Shown piece by piece: positions 17,423 to 26,045 of a stretch of DNA of 64,000 nt. Position 1 is the stretch's first letter. Every line of letters starts with the position of its first letter. The notes beneath the pieces are model-generated. The model searched no databases. It saw only the letters and a list, made by a program, of their open reading frames with translations, and was not told the origin of the DNA. Source of the DNA: Bifidobacterium callitrichidarum (lineage in GTDB: Bacteria > Actinomycetota > Actinomycetes > Actinomycetales > Bifidobacteriaceae); the NCBI RefSeq assembly GCF_003129905.1, contig NZ_QFFM01000006.1:1-64000 (forward strand), given 5' to 3'. A program made the translations under genes and the position numbers.

Positions 17423-17453
17423 TTGACCTTACCCTCGGGGCAAAGTCTAGCAT
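17423..17453 (+). promoter_or_regulatory. MerR-type promoter with 19-bp spacer
   Basis: TTGACC (-35, 17423-17428) and TAGCAT (-10, 17448-17453) are separated by 19 bp, the elongated spacing characteristic of MerR-activated promoters. A near-perfect 23-bp dyad (17425-17447; halves GACCTTACCC and GGGCAAAGTC) fills the spacer. It points toward the SDR operon. Confidence 0.65.
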
Positions 17454-17521
17454 CGCAGCTGTCGCGCCCGAGGCGGGCGGGATGGAACAAGTGAACAAGG
17501 CTTGGTCGAATCGGAATTGAC

Positions 17522-17568
17522 TACCCCTCAGTCGCTTTCGGCACCAGCTCCTCTGACAGGGGGAGCCA
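17522..17568. repeat. Interspersed palindromic repeat (degenerate copy)
   Basis: TACCCCTCAGTCGCTTTCGG followed by CACCAGCTCCTCTGACAGGG matches the reverse orientation of the family found at 234-281, with several substitutions. It lies in the untranslated leader of the SDR operon. Confidence 0.6.
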
Positions 17569-17657
17569 AGTGGATGGGCTGTCGAGCCGGGTGGACCATG
17601 GCTACGAACAACGGCGCGCACAGGCGCGTGCCGGACTTATCGAACAGGAGGTTCGTC

Positions 17658-18593
17658 ATGGTTGACGGGCACAAGGACAACGGCTGGCTGGGCCTGGCCG
17701 GTGACGTATGCGTGGTCACCGGCGCCGTGGGCGGCATGGGTACCGCCATCGCCGCGGAGCTGGCCCACGCGGGCGCCAGGCTCGCGCTGGTGGACATCAG
17801 CGAGGAGCACACCGCGGCGTATGCGGCGCAGCTGGCCGCCGAATACGGCGTCGAGGCGCGCGGCTACGGCTGCGACGTCTCGGACGCGGACGACGTGGAG
17901 ATCGTCAAGAACAGGATCGTCGCCGACTTCGGCACGGTGGACGTGCTCGTCAACACAGTCGGCATCCTGCGCTTCGCCCCGCTGGAGGACCTGCCTCTGT
18001 CCGACTGGAAGGACGTCATCAACGTGAACCTGACCGGCGCGTTCATCCTCTCCCAGGCGTTCGGCAAGGTAATGCTGGAACACCGGGCCGGTCGCATCGT
18101 GCACATCTCCACCGTGGCCTCCCACTCGCCCGAAACCTTCTCCGGTGCCTACTCGTGCGCCAAAGCCGGACTCGGCATGCTCTCCAAGATGATCGCCGCC
18201 GAATGGGGACCGTTCGGCATCCGCTCCAACTGCGTATGCCCGTGCTTCGTGAAAACCCCGATGAGCGCCTCCTTCTACGCCGATCCGAAGGTGACCGAGG
18301 AGCGCGAACGACTCATCGCCTCCCGCCGCATCGGCGAGGTGCAGGACATCGCCAACGCCGTGGCCTTCCTGGCCTCCAAGCGCTCCGACTTCGTCAACGG
18401 CGACGAGGTGAGCGTGGACGGCGGCTTCCACCTCATGATGGGCGACCTCACACCCAAGCCGGGCGGCCGCCGCCAGTTCGCCATCAATTCACTGAAACAG
18501 CGCGGCCTGCTGCCGGAGGGCGGCCCGGAGATTAACCCGGACGCCGGTCCGGAATCCGGTCCGGAGACCAACACGGAAGGAGCGCAGGCATGA
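17658..18593 (+). CDS. Short-chain dehydrogenase/reductase
   Basis: A 311-residue SDR. The Rossmann motif TGAVGGMGTAIAAELAHAGA (residues ~21-40) binds NAD(P), and the active site shows YSCAK (Tyr165, Lys169) with ST at 151-152 in the position of the catalytic Ser. An Asp after the second strand (LALVDISEEH) suggests NAD(H) preference. The last ~50 residues are a Pro/Gly/Glu-rich tail absent from typical 250-residue SDRs. AGGAGG precedes the ATG at 17658. It overlaps the MFS gene by four bases (ATGA), so the pair is translated together. Its substrate is probably whatever the MFS carries, perhaps a sugar, polyol or aglycone. Confidence 0.9.
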   Translation: MVDGHKDNGWLGLAGDVCVVTGAVGGMGTAIAAELAHAGARLALVDISEEHTAAYAAQLAAEYGVEARGYGCDVSDADDVEIVKNRIVADFGTVDVLVNTVGILRFAPLEDLPLSDWKDVINVNLTGAFILSQAFGKVMLEHRAGRIVHISTVASHSPETFSGAYSCAKAGLGMLSKMIAAEWGPFGIRSNCVCPCFVKTPMSASFYADPKVTEERERLIASRRIGEVQDIANAVAFLASKRSDFVNGDEVSVDGGFHLMMGDLTPKPGGRRQFAINSLKQRGLLPEGGPEINPDAGPESGPETNTEGAQA

Positions 18594-19858
18594 GCGCCAA
18601 GCACGAAACGAACCGTTATGGCGTCCTCTCCGCCGCGTTCGTGGTCATGTTCTTCGTGGCCTCGATCGCACTGTTCAGCGTGTTCCTCAACCCGCTGTCC
18701 GAACAGCATGGCTGGACGCCGGCCGAAGTGAGCCTGTCCTACTCCATCTTCCAGACGGTCATGGCCGTCACCGGCATCTTCTCCGGCCGCATCTCCGACA
18801 AGTTCGGCCCGCGCACGGTGATGCTCGTGGGCGGCTTCGTGTTCGGCCTGGGCTGGTTCCTGACCGGCATGGCGAACAGCCTGCCCATGCTGTACATCTG
18901 CCACGGGCTCATCGCCGCCGTGGGCAACGGCCTGGTCTACAACCCGGCGCTCACCACCGCGCAACGCTGGTTCCCGGACATCCGCGGCAAGGCATCCGGC
19001 ATCCTGCTGGCCGCCGCCGCAATCGGCCCGGCCACGCTCGCGCCCGTGGCCAACGCCCTGTCCAGCGCGTTCGGCGTATCCAATGCGCTGCGGATCCTCG
19101 GTGTGACCTTCTGGGTGACGATCACGCTTGGCTCGCTGTTCGTGCAGCCCGCGCCCGCCGATTACCGTCCGAAAGGCTGGAATCCGCCAGTTGCCGACAA
19201 GCCCGCTGCAGCGGCCGCGTCCGGTGACGACGGCAGCTTCGACTTCAAGGCCATGCTCGCCTCCCCGCGCTTCTACGTGCTGCTCGCCGTGTACGCGATG
19301 GCCGCGTCCTCCGGCACGATGCTCGTGGGCGCCGTCTCCTCCATCTCGCAGGAGCACGTGGGCGCGGTGGGCACCATGACCGCCGCCGCGTTCGGCGCCA
19401 TGGCCGTGTCCATCTCCACCATCTCCAACTTCCTGGGCCGACTGACCTTCGGCGCGCTCTACGACAAGTTCGGCGCGTTCAAGTGTCTGTCCATCATGCT
19501 GGTGGTCACGGCGCTGGCCATGATGGCCATGTCCTTCGCGTACAACGCGGCGTTCTTCGTGGTGTGCGTGATCGTGCTCGGCTTCGCGTTCGGCGCGCTG
19601 CTGGTCATCTACCCGCCACTGACCGGCGAAACCTTCGGTACCAAGCACCTCGGCGTCAACTACGGCATCATGTTCCTTGGCTACGCGCTGGGCGCATGGA
19701 TCGGCCCGAGGCTCGCCACCGGCCTGCATTCCGAGGCCTACGGCTACCGCATGGCTTTCTACGCGGCCGCCGGCATCACCATCCTGGGCCTGGTGATCGT
19801 GCTGCTGCTCGCCGCCCGCGTCAGGAAGGCCGGCACGATGATGCCGCCGCGAAAGTAG
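18590..19858 (+). CDS. MFS transporter (OFA-like)
   Basis: A 422-residue permease with twelve predicted membrane segments. It begins GVLSAAFVVMFFVASIALFS and has the loop-2/3 motif GRISDKFGPRTVMLVGG, as in oxalate/formate-antiporter-like MFS proteins that move organic anions or sugar-related compounds. It starts inside the SDR stop codon (ATGA) and is followed 64 bases later by the Gfo/Idh gene. It resembles the MFS at 41085 only in general family features. A Pro/Ala-rich cytoplasmic loop (ADKPAAAAASGDDG) separates the two halves. Confidence 0.88.
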   Translation: MSAKHETNRYGVLSAAFVVMFFVASIALFSVFLNPLSEQHGWTPAEVSLSYSIFQTVMAVTGIFSGRISDKFGPRTVMLVGGFVFGLGWFLTGMANSLPMLYICHGLIAAVGNGLVYNPALTTAQRWFPDIRGKASGILLAAAAIGPATLAPVANALSSAFGVSNALRILGVTFWVTITLGSLFVQPAPADYRPKGWNPPVADKPAAAAASGDDGSFDFKAMLASPRFYVLLAVYAMAASSGTMLVGAVSSISQEHVGAVGTMTAAAFGAMAVSISTISNFLGRLTFGALYDKFGAFKCLSIMLVVTALAMMAMSFAYNAAFFVVCVIVLGFAFGALLVIYPPLTGETFGTKHLGVNYGIMFLGYALGAWIGPRLATGLHSEAYGYRMAFYAAAGITILGLVIVLLLAARVRKAGTMMPPRK

Positions 19859-19922
19859 CCGAGAGGCTGCCGCAGAGCCGAATCAGGACGAATCAATACA
19901 AACAGACAAGAAGGAACACATC

Positions 19923-20960
19923 ATGACCGAACAACTTCGACTGGCCGTCATCGGCGCCGGCGCCATGGGCCGCGACCATATCCGCTACATTCAGGACGAT
20001 CCGGACGCCCGGCTCGTGGCCATCGCCGACCCCGTGCCCGCCACCGAACAGGTGGCCAAGGATGCCGGCGTGCCCTGGTTCGCCGACTACAAGGAGATGC
20101 TGGAGTGCACCGCGCTCGACGGCGTGGTCATCGCCTCGCCGAACCACCTGCACGTGCCGATGGCCCGCGAAACCGTGTCCCGCGGCATCCCCACCCTGGT
20201 GGAGAAGCCCATCAGCGACGACCTGGACGACGCGCGCGCCTTCGCCGCCGAGGCCCGCGCCTCCGGCGTGCCGGTGCTCGTGGGACAGCACCGCCGCCAT
20301 AATCCCAAGGTGCGCCGCGCCAAGGAGATCATCGAATCCGGGGCCCTGGGCCGCATCGTCACCGTGGCCGTGCTGTACAACCTGTACAAGCCGGACACCT
20401 ACTACGACATCCCGTGGCGCAGGCAGAAGGGCGCCGGTCCGATTCTGGTGAACATGGTGCATGACGTGGATCTCATGCGCTATCTCATCGGAGAACCGGT
20501 GGAGATTCAGGGCATGAGCGCCAACGCGGCGCGCGGCTTCGAAGTGGAGGATTCCGCCGTGGCCACCGTGCGCTTCGAGAACGGCACGCTCGGCACCATC
20601 ACCCTGTCCGATTCGGCGGCCAGTCCGTGGAACTGGGAGTCCACCGCGCGCGAGAACCCGTTCTTCGCGCCGTACGACACGGACGCCTACTACATCATGG
20701 GCACCAAGGCCTCGCTGTCGCTGCCGCGCCTGCACCTGTTCTCACATGCGGGCGGTGTGAGCGACTGGACCAAGCCATTCACCTGCGAGGTGCAGGGCGT
20801 GCGCGAGGGTCTGCCGCATCGTCTGCAGCTCAGGCACTTCGAGCGCGTGATCCGCGGCGAGGAGGCGCCGCTGGTTACCCCGGAGGACGCCATCAAGACG
20901 CTTGAGGTGCTGAACGCCGTCAAGCGCGCGGCCGACGGCGGCGAACTCGTACGGTTGTAG
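19923..20960 (+). CDS. Gfo/Idh/MocA family oxidoreductase
   Basis: A 345-residue NAD(P)-dependent dehydrogenase. The Rossmann start is LAVIGAGAMGRDHIRYI, and the family signature EKPISDD occurs near residue 97, where the Lys is catalytic in relatives. The C-terminal domain contains INMVHDVDL-like MVHDVDLMRYLIGEP with the conserved Asp/His pair. Such enzymes oxidise sugars, inositols or glycosides, sometimes at C3 of an intact glycoside. It is the third gene of the SDR-MFS operon, implying a joint oxidative pathway. AAGGAACA precedes the start. Confidence 0.9.
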   Translation: MTEQLRLAVIGAGAMGRDHIRYIQDDPDARLVAIADPVPATEQVAKDAGVPWFADYKEMLECTALDGVVIASPNHLHVPMARETVSRGIPTLVEKPISDDLDDARAFAAEARASGVPVLVGQHRRHNPKVRRAKEIIESGALGRIVTVAVLYNLYKPDTYYDIPWRRQKGAGPILVNMVHDVDLMRYLIGEPVEIQGMSANAARGFEVEDSAVATVRFENGTLGTITLSDSAASPWNWESTARENPFFAPYDTDAYYIMGTKASLSLPRLHLFSHAGGVSDWTKPFTCEVQGVREGLPHRLQLRHFERVIRGEEAPLVTPEDAIKTLEVLNAVKRAADGGELVRL

Positions 20961-21014
20961 CCTGTTGTAGCTGGCCGTATCTGGCTGTAGGCTCCGCGGC
21001 TGAATCATGATCAC

Positions 21015-21051
21015 GATCCGGCTTTCCTTTCCCGGGAAGCCGGATCTTTTT
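21015..21051 (+). terminator. Intrinsic terminator of the SDR operon
   Basis: GATCCGGCTT (21015-21024) pairs with AAGCCGGATC (21037-21046), followed by TTTTT. Confidence 0.85.
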
Positions 21052-21065
21052 GATGTCGGTGCGAT

Positions 21066-21087
21066 ATATCGAATGGTTATTCGATAT
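21066..21087. promoter_or_regulatory. Operator of the adjacent TetR gene
   Basis: ATATCGAA-N6-TTCGATAT is a perfect dyad (also TATCGA-N8-TCGATA) overlapping the -10 box of the following TetR gene, so it is probably an autorepression site. It differs by one base per half from the TATCTA-N8-TAGATA sites at 21972, 25958 and 26048. Confidence 0.7.
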
Positions 21088-21090
21088 ACT
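21085..21090 (+). promoter_or_regulatory. -10 box, leaderless tetR promoter
   Basis: TATACT lies seven bases before the ATG at 21098. With no Shine-Dalgarno sequence present, the message is likely leaderless. Confidence 0.6.
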
Positions 21091-21097
21091 GACCTGT

Positions 21098-21733
21098 ATG
21101 ACAACGACGACAAAAACCAAGCGAGTGCGCAAAAGCCCCGAGGAGCGTCGCGCCGAAATCGCCCAGGCAGCGGTTCGCCTGGTGGGGGAGAAGGGCTACT
21201 ACGGTACGTCGCTCAAGGACGTGGCGGACGCGGTGGGTATGAGCCAGCCGGGGCTGCTGCACTACATCGGCAACAAGGAAGGTCTGTTGTCGATGCTCAT
21301 CACCGACAACTACGACGTCTACGGCACTCCGGATGATTTCATGGCCTCGGGCCTGCCGGGCAGCGACCCCGACCGCCTGCTGTTCCCCGCCTACCTGCGG
21401 TATCTGGTGCGATACAACGCGCAGCGCCGTGAGCTGGTGCGGCTGTACATGAGCCTTGAAGCCGAGGCGTTCAGCCCCGAGCACCCGCTCTACGACTACT
21501 TCGAAAACCGTCCGGCCGCGGTGTGGGACCATTACTGCCGCTACCCGTGGGTGATCCCGCCGGAGATGGGTTCATGGGAAAACTCGATGAGGCTTGTGGT
21601 GCGCATGTGCATCGAGGCGATGGACGGTGCGCAGTTGCGCTGGATGCGTCAGCCCCCGGTGGATCTGTACGACGAATGGCTGGCGTTCGAGCGGGTCATC
21701 TTCCCTTCGCCGTTGTGGGACAACTACCGCTGA
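21098..21733 (+). CDS. TetR-family regulator (first of five)
   Basis: A 211-residue TetR/AcrR protein. The N-terminal domain has EIAQAAVRLVGEKGYYGTSL and the recognition region VADAVGMSQPGLLHYIGNKE (residues ~16-62). The C-terminal ligand domain ends IFPSPLWDNYR, a signature shared with the TetR proteins at 30372, 40202 and 45463. The ATG at 21098 is used because the promoter and palindromic operator lie immediately upstream; the in-frame ATG at 21050 would put the operator inside the gene. It probably regulates the following MFS/GH42 genes, which carry a related operator. Confidence 0.9.
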   Translation: MTTTTKTKRVRKSPEERRAEIAQAAVRLVGEKGYYGTSLKDVADAVGMSQPGLLHYIGNKEGLLSMLITDNYDVYGTPDDFMASGLPGSDPDRLLFPAYLRYLVRYNAQRRELVRLYMSLEAEAFSPEHPLYDYFENRPAAVWDHYCRYPWVIPPEMGSWENSMRLVVRMCIEAMDGAQLRWMRQPPVDLYDEWLAFERVIFPSPLWDNYR

Positions 21734-22035
21734 CGCCGTCGGGGATCGCCGGCGTGCCGGCGGATCGCTGATAGGTCGATGACGATGCGGTTGGTGGGTG
21801 ATGTCGCTATCGGAAGCGGTTCGACAATCGTCTGCAGAATTGTTGATAGTTATCAACCGTCCCGCGTGTCGCGGTGAGAGTAGAATCGTTGGAAAATCAA
21901 CGTTTTCTGTTATCTAATAGTCACTCAGTAAGGATTTGACAAACCTGTGGCCGCGGAGCTATTCTTCTAGGTATCTAACGGGTGTTAGATACCTGTCAAA
22001 GCAGACATAGAAGAATAGGAAACACGAGGTCAAGG
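21734..22035. promoter_or_regulatory. Regulatory gap upstream of sugar MFS transporter
   Basis: This 302-bp gap has no gene. It contains the perfect palindrome GTTGATA-GT-TATCAAC (21842-21857), a half-site GTTATCTAAT (21909-21918), and the full operator at 21969-21994. The stretch 21840-22000 is AT-rich and is the probable promoter. Confidence 0.55.
21969..21994. promoter_or_regulatory. TATCTA-N8-TAGATA operator, site 1
   Basis: Perfect dyad with 11-bp arms (AGGTATCTAAC / GTTAGATACCT) and a 4-bp centre. The core TATCTA-N8-TAGATA (21972-21991) is repeated at 25958 and 26048. It lies 42 bp before the MFS start and would block transcription when bound. Confidence 0.7.
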
Positions 22036-23364
22036 ATGAGTGCTTCAACCGCAATCCCCGCAGACGAGCGTCTGGCGGCCTTCAATGCGAACATTGCCGC
22101 GGCGGATAAGGATCCGTCGCTGTCTCCCGAAACCGGCAAGCAGATGGACAAGGTCACGCTGATCCGCTTCGGCGCCGGCTTCCTGGCCTTCGGCCTGCTG
22201 TGGATGAGCGGTTTGGCCATCGTCTCCGCCGTGCTGCTCACCAAGCACCTCCAGTCCATCTTCGGCCCCGACGTTGAAGGCCTGACCGGTGTGATCAACG
22301 CCTGCACCGCAGTGGCCTCCCTGGTCTCCAACCTGCTGTTCGGCACCCTGTCCGACCGCTCCCGCTCCAAGTGGGGCCGCCGCACCCCGTTCATTGTGCT
22401 CGGCGCCATCCTTGGCGGTGTCACCCTGTTCCTCACCGGCATGGTCACGAACCCGGTGGCCATCACCGTTATCTACTGCCTGTGCATGTTCGGCCTGAAC
22501 GCCATGATCGCCCCGCTGGTGGCCATGATCTCCGACCGTATCCCGATGAACGTGCGCGGCACCATGTCTGCCTTCTTCGGTGCCGGCCAGACCTGCGGCG
22601 CCCCGATCGGCACCCTCATCGGCTCCGCCTTCATTCTCAAGCCGTTCCCGGGCTTCATCCTCGCCGGCGTGCTCATGTTCCTCGGCGGCATCGTGGCCGT
22701 CATCATCGTGCCGAAGGAATCCTCCGCCGACTTCCTGCCCAAGGACGAGGGCAAGGCCTCCGACGTGCTGCGCAGCTTCATCCCGCCGAAGTTCTCCACC
22801 GCCCATGACTTCTACAAGGCGTTCGCCGGCCGTATCTGCATGCTGCTGAGCTACCAGATGATCACTGTCTACCAGCTGCTCATCTTCCAGAAGTACATCG
22901 GCCTGGACGACACCGCCGCCGGCGCCGCCATGGCCACCATGTCCGTCATCACCATGGTCGTCTCCCTCGGCGGCTCCGTGGTCGCCGGCCCGATCTCCGA
23001 CCTCATCGGCCGCCGCAAGATCCCGGTCGTCGCCGCCTCCGTGCTGTTCGCCATCGGTATGGCCATGCCGTGGATCATGCCGACCACCCTGGGCATGTTC
23101 CTGTACGCCGGCATCGCCGGCCTCGGCTACGGCGTCTACTCCTCCGTGGACCAGGCCCTGAACGTGGACGTGCTGCCCAACAAGGAGGAGGCCGGCAAGG
23201 ACCTCGGCGTCCTGAACCTCGCCACCACCCTCGGCCAGATGCTTGGCCCGGTGCTCATGTCCGTGATCACCATGACCCTCGGCTACGCCGCCGCCTTCCC
23301 GATCTCCATCGTGTTCGCGCTGCTCGGCTGCGTGTTCATCATGATGATCAAGGGCGTCAAGTAA
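22036..23364 (+). CDS. MFS sugar transporter (GPH/SLC45-like)
   Basis: A 442-residue permease with a ~45-residue hydrophilic N-terminus and twelve membrane segments. The loop-2/3 sequence SDRSRSKWGRRTPFIVLGAI resembles glycoside-cation symporters and sucrose-type SLC45 carriers, so a disaccharide or small glycoside is the likely cargo. The ATG at 22036 follows GAGGTCAAGG; an in-frame ATG at 21982 lies inside the operator. A GH42 beta-galactosidase follows after 237 bp, suggesting import of a beta-galactoside. Transcription is probably controlled through the dyad at 21969-21994. Confidence 0.88.
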   Translation: MSASTAIPADERLAAFNANIAAADKDPSLSPETGKQMDKVTLIRFGAGFLAFGLLWMSGLAIVSAVLLTKHLQSIFGPDVEGLTGVINACTAVASLVSNLLFGTLSDRSRSKWGRRTPFIVLGAILGGVTLFLTGMVTNPVAITVIYCLCMFGLNAMIAPLVAMISDRIPMNVRGTMSAFFGAGQTCGAPIGTLIGSAFILKPFPGFILAGVLMFLGGIVAVIIVPKESSADFLPKDEGKASDVLRSFIPPKFSTAHDFYKAFAGRICMLLSYQMITVYQLLIFQKYIGLDDTAAGAAMATMSVITMVVSLGGSVVAGPISDLIGRRKIPVVAASVLFAIGMAMPWIMPTTLGMFLYAGIAGLGYGVYSSVDQALNVDVLPNKEEAGKDLGVLNLATTLGQMLGPVLMSVITMTLGYAAAFPISIVFALLGCVFIMMIKGVK

Positions 23365-23407
23365 GCCCGGCGCGCTGAGGCGCACCATCACAATCAACCT
23401 ACGGCTG

Positions 23408-23443
23408 CGGCCGGTCCGCTCGAACCAACCAGTGGACCGGCCG
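23408..23443 (+). terminator. Hairpin after MFS transporter gene
   Basis: CGGCCGGTCC (23408-23417) pairs exactly with GGACCGGCCG (23434-23443), 43 bases after the stop. No T-run follows, so partial read-through into GH42 is possible. Confidence 0.55.
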
Positions 23444-23460
23444 TTCGCATACCTCCTCTT

Positions 23461-23505
23461 GGCTCCCCTTGTCGGGGAGCCGGCGGCGAAGCCGACCGAG
23501 GGTAG
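23461..23505. repeat. Interspersed palindromic repeat
   Basis: GGCTCCCCTTGTCGGGGAGC followed by CGGCGGCGAAGCCGACCGAG is a member of the short palindrome family, located between the MFS and GH42 genes. Confidence 0.7.
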
Positions 23506-23601
23506 CCCAACGAGCCTTGACGCAGGGCTCAACGAGACAGCGAATCAACCGAAACGACCAATCGAACCCAAAATCACACAACACAGGGGAGTGACCTGAC
23601 G

Positions 23602-25737
23602 ATGAGCAAGCACAGCGTGGACCGCATCCTGTTCGGCGCCGCCTACTACGACGAATACATGCCCGCGGGCGAGGACCGCATCGAAACCGACATGAAGATG
23701 ATGGACGCGGCCGGTATCAACGTGATCCGCATCGCCGAATCGACCTGGAGCACCTGCGAGCCGCAGCTTGGCGCGTTCGACTTCAGCCACGTGGACCGCG
23801 CACTGGACGCCGCGCAACGCCACAACATCAACGTCATCGTGGGCACGCCCACCTACGCCGTGCCCGCCTGGCTCGTGCGCATGCACCCGGACGTGCTCGC
23901 CGTGACCCCGAACGGCCCCGGCAAGTATGGCCCGCGCCAGATCATGGACATCGTCAACCCCGCCTACCGCTACTACGGCGAGCGCGTGATCCGCGAGCTC
24001 GTCAAGCACGTGGCGAACCACCCGGCCGTCATCGGCTACCAGGTGGACAACGAAACCAAGTACTACGATTCCGTGAGCCCGGACATGCAGGCGCTGTTCG
24101 TCAAGTACCTGCGCGGCAAGTTCAACGACGACCTCGACCGGCTCAACGCCCACTTCGGCCTCGACTACTGGTCCAACCGCGTGGACGCCTGGGAGGACTT
24201 CCCGGACGTGACCAACACCATCAACCAGTCGCTGCGCGGCGAATTCGACCGTTTCCGCCGCGCGCAGGTGGCCGAATTCCTCGCCTGGCAGGCGGACATC
24301 GTGCGCGAGTACGCCCGCGACGACCAGTTCGTCACCCAGAACTTCGACTTCGAATGGCGCGGCTACTCCTACGGCGTGCAGCCGGCCGTCGACCACTTCA
24401 AGGCCTCGGCCGCCGTGGACATCACCGGCGTGGACATCTACCACCCCACCGAGGACGAGCTGACCGGCACCGAGATCGCATTCGGCGGCGATATGACCCG
24501 TTCCACCAAGAACGGCGCCAACTACCTGGTGCTCGAAACCGAGGCGCAGGGCCAGCACGGCTGGGTGCCGTTCCCCGGCCAGCTGCGCCTGCAGGCCTAC
24601 TCGCACCTGGCCTCCGGCGCGGACATGGTGGAGTACTGGCACTGGCATTCCATCCACAACTCCTTCGAAACCTACTGGAAGGGTCTGCTGTCGCATGACA
24701 TGGAATCGAACCCCACCTACGAGGAGGCCGGCGTGTTCGGCCGCGAGGTGGCGGATCCGGCCGTGGGCGAGCGCCTCATCCATCTGAAGAAGCGCAACAA
24801 GGTGGCCATCATGGTCTCCAACGAGGCCCTGTCCGCGCTCGAATGGTTCCGCGTGGAGACCGGCTTCCCGGACGGCACGGGCGTCAACTACAACGACATC
24901 GTGCGCCGTGTGTACGACGCGCTCTTCCAGCTCAACGTGGAATGCGACTTCCTGCCCGTGGACGCGCCCACCGAGCGCCTCGCCCAGTACGCCATGATCA
25001 TCACCCCGGCGCTGTACTGCACGCCGGAGGAGACCATCGCCCGCCTGCGCGGCTTCGTGGCCGGCGGCGGACACTTGGTCTCCACGATGCGCTCGTTCGT
25101 CACGGACGACGAGGTGACCGTCTGGCACGACCGCGCGCCGCACGGCCTCACGGACGTGTTCGGCCTGAGCTACAACCAGTTCACCCGCCCGAAGGGCCGC
25201 GTGCCGGTGGTCTTCGCGGACGACGCCGCGCTCGCCGGCACGTCTGAAGCCCCGGCCGAGGCGCTCATCGAACTGCTCAAGGCGGATGCGGAGGCTGGCA
25301 CCGAGGTGCTCGCCCGATACGGCCATTACGCCTGGGAATCCTACGCGGCCGTGACCCGCCACGGATTCGGCAAGGGCAGCGCCGAATGGATCGGCACGCT
25401 GCTCGACGCCGACACCATGAAGGCCGTGATGCGCGAGGCCGTGGCCCACGCCGGCATCGAGCCGGCCGGACTGGCGCTCGCGGGCAAGGTCGCCGTGCGC
25501 CAGGGCGTGAACCAGGCCGGTGAGACCGTGACCTACCTGCTCAACTATTCGGCCGATGAGGTCACGTTCGCCAGCCCCGTGGCCGGTTCCGTGGTCGTGG
25601 CGCCGCAGGTCGTGGGCGCCGACGGTCTGATCGACGAAGCCGCGTCCGCTTCGCTCGCCGTGCGTCCCGGCATGCCAGTCTCGGTCGGCGACGAGCTGAC
25701 GATTCCGCGCTGGAACCTCGCCGTCATCGCCGGCTAA
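23602..25737 (+). CDS. Beta-galactosidase, GH42 family
   Basis: A 711-residue cytoplasmic enzyme of normal GH42 length. It starts ILFGAAYYDEYMP with TDMKMMDAAGINVIRIAEST, typical of the GH42 barrel. The acid/base Glu is in GYQVDNETKYY (~151) and the nucleophile Glu in LVLETEAQGQHGW (~312); a Trp-rich EYWHWHSIHN follows. The middle trimerisation domain and C-terminal beta domain are both present. It releases terminal beta-galactose from small galactosides. The ATG follows GGGGAGTG. Its transporter neighbour and TetR control suggest it serves a specific imported galactoside rather than milk lactose in general. Confidence 0.92.
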   Translation: MSKHSVDRILFGAAYYDEYMPAGEDRIETDMKMMDAAGINVIRIAESTWSTCEPQLGAFDFSHVDRALDAAQRHNINVIVGTPTYAVPAWLVRMHPDVLAVTPNGPGKYGPRQIMDIVNPAYRYYGERVIRELVKHVANHPAVIGYQVDNETKYYDSVSPDMQALFVKYLRGKFNDDLDRLNAHFGLDYWSNRVDAWEDFPDVTNTINQSLRGEFDRFRRAQVAEFLAWQADIVREYARDDQFVTQNFDFEWRGYSYGVQPAVDHFKASAAVDITGVDIYHPTEDELTGTEIAFGGDMTRSTKNGANYLVLETEAQGQHGWVPFPGQLRLQAYSHLASGADMVEYWHWHSIHNSFETYWKGLLSHDMESNPTYEEAGVFGREVADPAVGERLIHLKKRNKVAIMVSNEALSALEWFRVETGFPDGTGVNYNDIVRRVYDALFQLNVECDFLPVDAPTERLAQYAMIITPALYCTPEETIARLRGFVAGGGHLVSTMRSFVTDDEVTVWHDRAPHGLTDVFGLSYNQFTRPKGRVPVVFADDAALAGTSEAPAEALIELLKADAEAGTEVLARYGHYAWESYAAVTRHGFGKGSAEWIGTLLDADTMKAVMREAVAHAGIEPAGLALAGKVAVRQGVNQAGETVTYLLNYSADEVTFASPVAGSVVVAPQVVGADGLIDEAASASLAVRPGMPVSVGDELTIPRWNLAVIAG

Positions 25738-25777
25738 GCGGCCTGACCGGGCCGTCGTGCGGAACCTCGCCGGCGGC

Positions 25778-25901
25778 CCATGATGTAGGGAATATCCCAT
25801 GATGTAGGGAAAGTCCCATGGTGTAGTGATGGAAAACGGCGGAATTCCGCCAAAGCCAAAAATGCCATCCCTGCATCATGGGACTTTCCCTACATCATGG
25901 G
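25778..25901. repeat. Long hairpin element with AAAACGGC core, copy C
   Basis: A perfect 25-bp inverted repeat pairs 25796-25820 (begins CCCATGATGTAGGGAAAGTC) with 25877-25901. The left arm is preceded by a near-identical tandem 19-bp unit. The loop contains AAAACGGCGGAATTCCGCC, which includes the core AAAACGGCNNNATTCC shared with copies A and B. It lies 41 bp after the GH42 stop and could end that transcript. Confidence 0.7.
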
Positions 25902-25955
25902 GCATGCGGTGCAGGTACGGCTTATCGGCTGTCTGCCGGGCAACCTGTTCGGATT

Positions 25956-25979
25956 GGTATCTATCGAAAGGTAGATACC
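25956..25979. promoter_or_regulatory. TATCTA-N8-TAGATA operator, site 2
   Basis: GGTATCTA-N8-TAGATACC, perfect 8-bp arms, about 190 bp before the GH30 start. Confidence 0.7.
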
Positions 25980-26045
25980 TTCTTTATTTGTCGTTATAGT
26001 GAGCAAGACACGCCGGTGAATCGCAATGATTACTTTGCGTTATCA

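Noticed and set aside
22045..25800. Antisense frames of 495 and 751 codons opposite the MFS and GH42 genes
   Set aside because: Same codon-bias artefact; compositions such as repeated GDG and HDD stretches lack any known domain, and sense genes have operators and ribosome-binding sites.
25778..25901. CRISPR array
   Set aside because: Only two and a half near-tandem 19-bp units without spacers, and the right-hand copy is inverted; this is a hairpin, and no cas gene is present.
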